Assembly: GCF_009741275.1 (NCBI RefSeq)
Contig: NZ_WOWS01000001.1
Location: 930,001-994,000 of the forward strand
Source: Winogradskyella endarachnes
GTDB lineage: Bacteria > Bacteroidota > Bacteroidia > Flavobacteriales > Flavobacteriaceae
DNA length: 64,000 bases
Direction: 5' to 3'
Shown: one piece after another, positions 63,080 through 64,000 of the stretch
Numbering within the stretch: position 1 is the first letter of the stretch
How the letters are laid out: the number at the start of each line of letters is the position of its first letter
Translations under genes and position numbers: made by a program
The notes under the pieces: model-generated
Told to the model about the DNA's origin: nothing
The model's input: the letters and a program-made list of their open reading frames with translations, nothing else
Database searches by the model: none

Positions 63080-64000
63080 ATGAAACATCTATTTCTAGGT
63101 TTAATATTTTTAGTTGGATTATCAGCTATTGCTCAGCAAACAACAGAAACAACAATTAAACAACGATTTAAAACCGAATTAGAAAAGGAAAATATTAAAA
63201 GAGGAATACTACACGTATATTCTGGATCTCTTGGTATTAACATTCAGATTGCGGAAAGTAAAGAAGATTCTATTGCAATAGATCACCCCTTTTACACAGC
63301 TAGCATTACCAAGATGTTTACGGCAACAGCAATAGGTATTTTAAAGGATCAGAATAAATTAAATTTTGAAGATAAAATCGCTCAGTACTTACCAGATTCA
63401 CTGATGAACAACCTTCATGTACTTGATGGCAAAAACTATTCTCAAGATTTAACCATTGCACATTTATTACAACACACCTCTGGTTTACCTGATTATTTCA
63501 CAGATGAAACTAATGACGGAAGTCCGAATATCATCAATCAACTATTGATGAATCGCAATAAATTGTGGTCTGCAGAAGCACTGATTCAATTTTCAAAAGA
63601 AAAAATGACACCTCATTTTATTCCTGGTGAAGGTTATCATTACACAGACACAGGGTATGTGCTTTTGGCGTTGATAATTGAAAACGTTAGTGGTTTATCG
63701 TTAAATGAGTTCTTTAGTCAGCATATTTTTCAACCCTTAAAAATGAATAGTTCTTATGTCAACTTAAAGTCATCTTCTATAGAAAACAACCTTCCAATCG
63801 TTAAGTTCTATGCTAGTCAATACGAGTTGTCATCACTTAAAAGCTTAAGTGCTGATTGGGGCGGAGGCGGTTTAGTCTCAACAGCTCAAGATTTAATTAC
63901 GTTTTTAAAAGCTTTTAATAATAATGCCATTGTAAAAAAAGATACACGTTTAGCTATGAAAAATTGGGTAACTGAAACTAAAGGTATGGAATACGGTTTT
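63080..64000 (+). CDS. Serine hydrolase, class C beta-lactamase/PBP-like (cut by window end)
   Basis: 307 codons from the ATG at 63080 to the window edge, with no stop, so the 3' end is outside. The signal peptide MKHLFLGLIFLVGLSAIAQ has no lipobox. The catalytic motif is SITK in YTASITKMFTATA (SxxK), and YTD in YHYTDTGYVLLAL is the second motif, with LLQHTSGLPDYF as in the class C family. It starts 36 bases after the barrel gene and is likely co-transcribed. It is a second hydrolase of the same broad family as the one at 59631, but unlike it is not a lipoprotein. Truncation is by the window only. Confidence 0.85.
   Translation, partial: MKHLFLGLIFLVGLSAIAQQTTETTIKQRFKTELEKENIKRGILHVYSGSLGINIQIAESKEDSIAIDHPFYTASITKMFTATAIGILKDQNKLNFEDKIAQYLPDSLMNNLHVLDGKNYSQDLTIAHLLQHTSGLPDYFTDETNDGSPNIINQLLMNRNKLWSAEALIQFSKEKMTPHFIPGEGYHYTDTGYVLLALIIENVSGLSLNEFFSQHIFQPLKMNSSYVNLKSSSIENNLPIVKFYASQYELSSLKSLSADWGGGGLVSTAQDLITFLKAFNNNAIVKKDTRLAMKNWVTETKGMEYGF

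Overview
The window reads as chromosomal DNA of a marine-type Flavobacteriaceae bacterium (Bacteroidota). The base composition is strongly AT-rich. Starts lack Shine-Dalgarno sequences and several are TTG. Promoter-like TAnnTTTG boxes with an upstream TTG (the Bacteroidota -7/-33 signature) precede several genes. The gene content also fits: a PorV/PorQ-type protein of the type IX secretion sphere, a DUF4105/Lnb-type protein, BshC (bacillithiol), a long SecA without a zinc tail, and RecQ of the Bacteroidota type. No tRNA, rRNA, CRISPR, insertion sequence or prophage was recognised.

Layout. 1-9673 is housekeeping: the end of an unknown gene, recQ (-), kdsD-tatC-lptB (+; Kdo supply, Tat export, LPS transport), a small membrane protein, TerC and PssA (-), then a PorV2-like barrel and a DUF4105/Lnb protein (+).

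9674-35018 is one surface-polysaccharide locus of about 25 kb, all on the minus strand and mostly with overlapping or nearly touching genes, so it is read from 35018 downwards. In reading order it holds Wza and Wzc; a small phosphoglycosyl transferase; WbpO/TviB and WbpP/TviC (UDP-GalNAc uronate supply); the ABC exporter Wzm/Wzt; a fused sulfotransferase-like plus GT42-like protein coupled to wzt; an acetyltransferase; three glycosyltransferases; NeuB and NeuC (nonulosonate supply); further glycosyltransferases and an acetyltransferase; a Wzy/WaaL-like membrane protein; and a WcaJ-type initiating transferase. No wzx and no neuA were seen. A divergent promoter region with an 11-bp inverted repeat separates it from an ABC-F gene.

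35126-43420 (+) is again housekeeping: ABC-F/Uup, an O-methyltransferase-like protein, a LolD-type ATPase, PduO-type adenosyltransferase, a small DUF2795-like protein and SecA. 43421-47216 holds a gene-poor stretch with a possible regulated small RNA, a NUC-type endonuclease, a lipoprotein, a divergent HxlR/VOC pair, a DUF3820 protein and a DUF922-like protease. 47355-53958 (-) has a LysM/periplasmic-binding protein, guaA, a group II PLP decarboxylase and bshC, then a folded intergenic repeat. 54237-64000 (+) has an M14 carboxypeptidase, a peroxiredoxin-like protein, a TolB-like/TPR/AraC hybrid regulator, and two transcription units carrying serine hydrolases whose promoters share the same upstream element, which suggests common control by that regulator.

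The most unusual points are the sulfotransferase/GT42-like fusion coupled to the exporter ATPase, the nonulosonate genes without a CMP-activating enzyme, the shared promoter element beside the AraC hybrid, the RecQ without zinc-binding cysteines, and the symmetric operator-like repeat upstream of the polysaccharide locus. Everything was read by eye; no database search was run.
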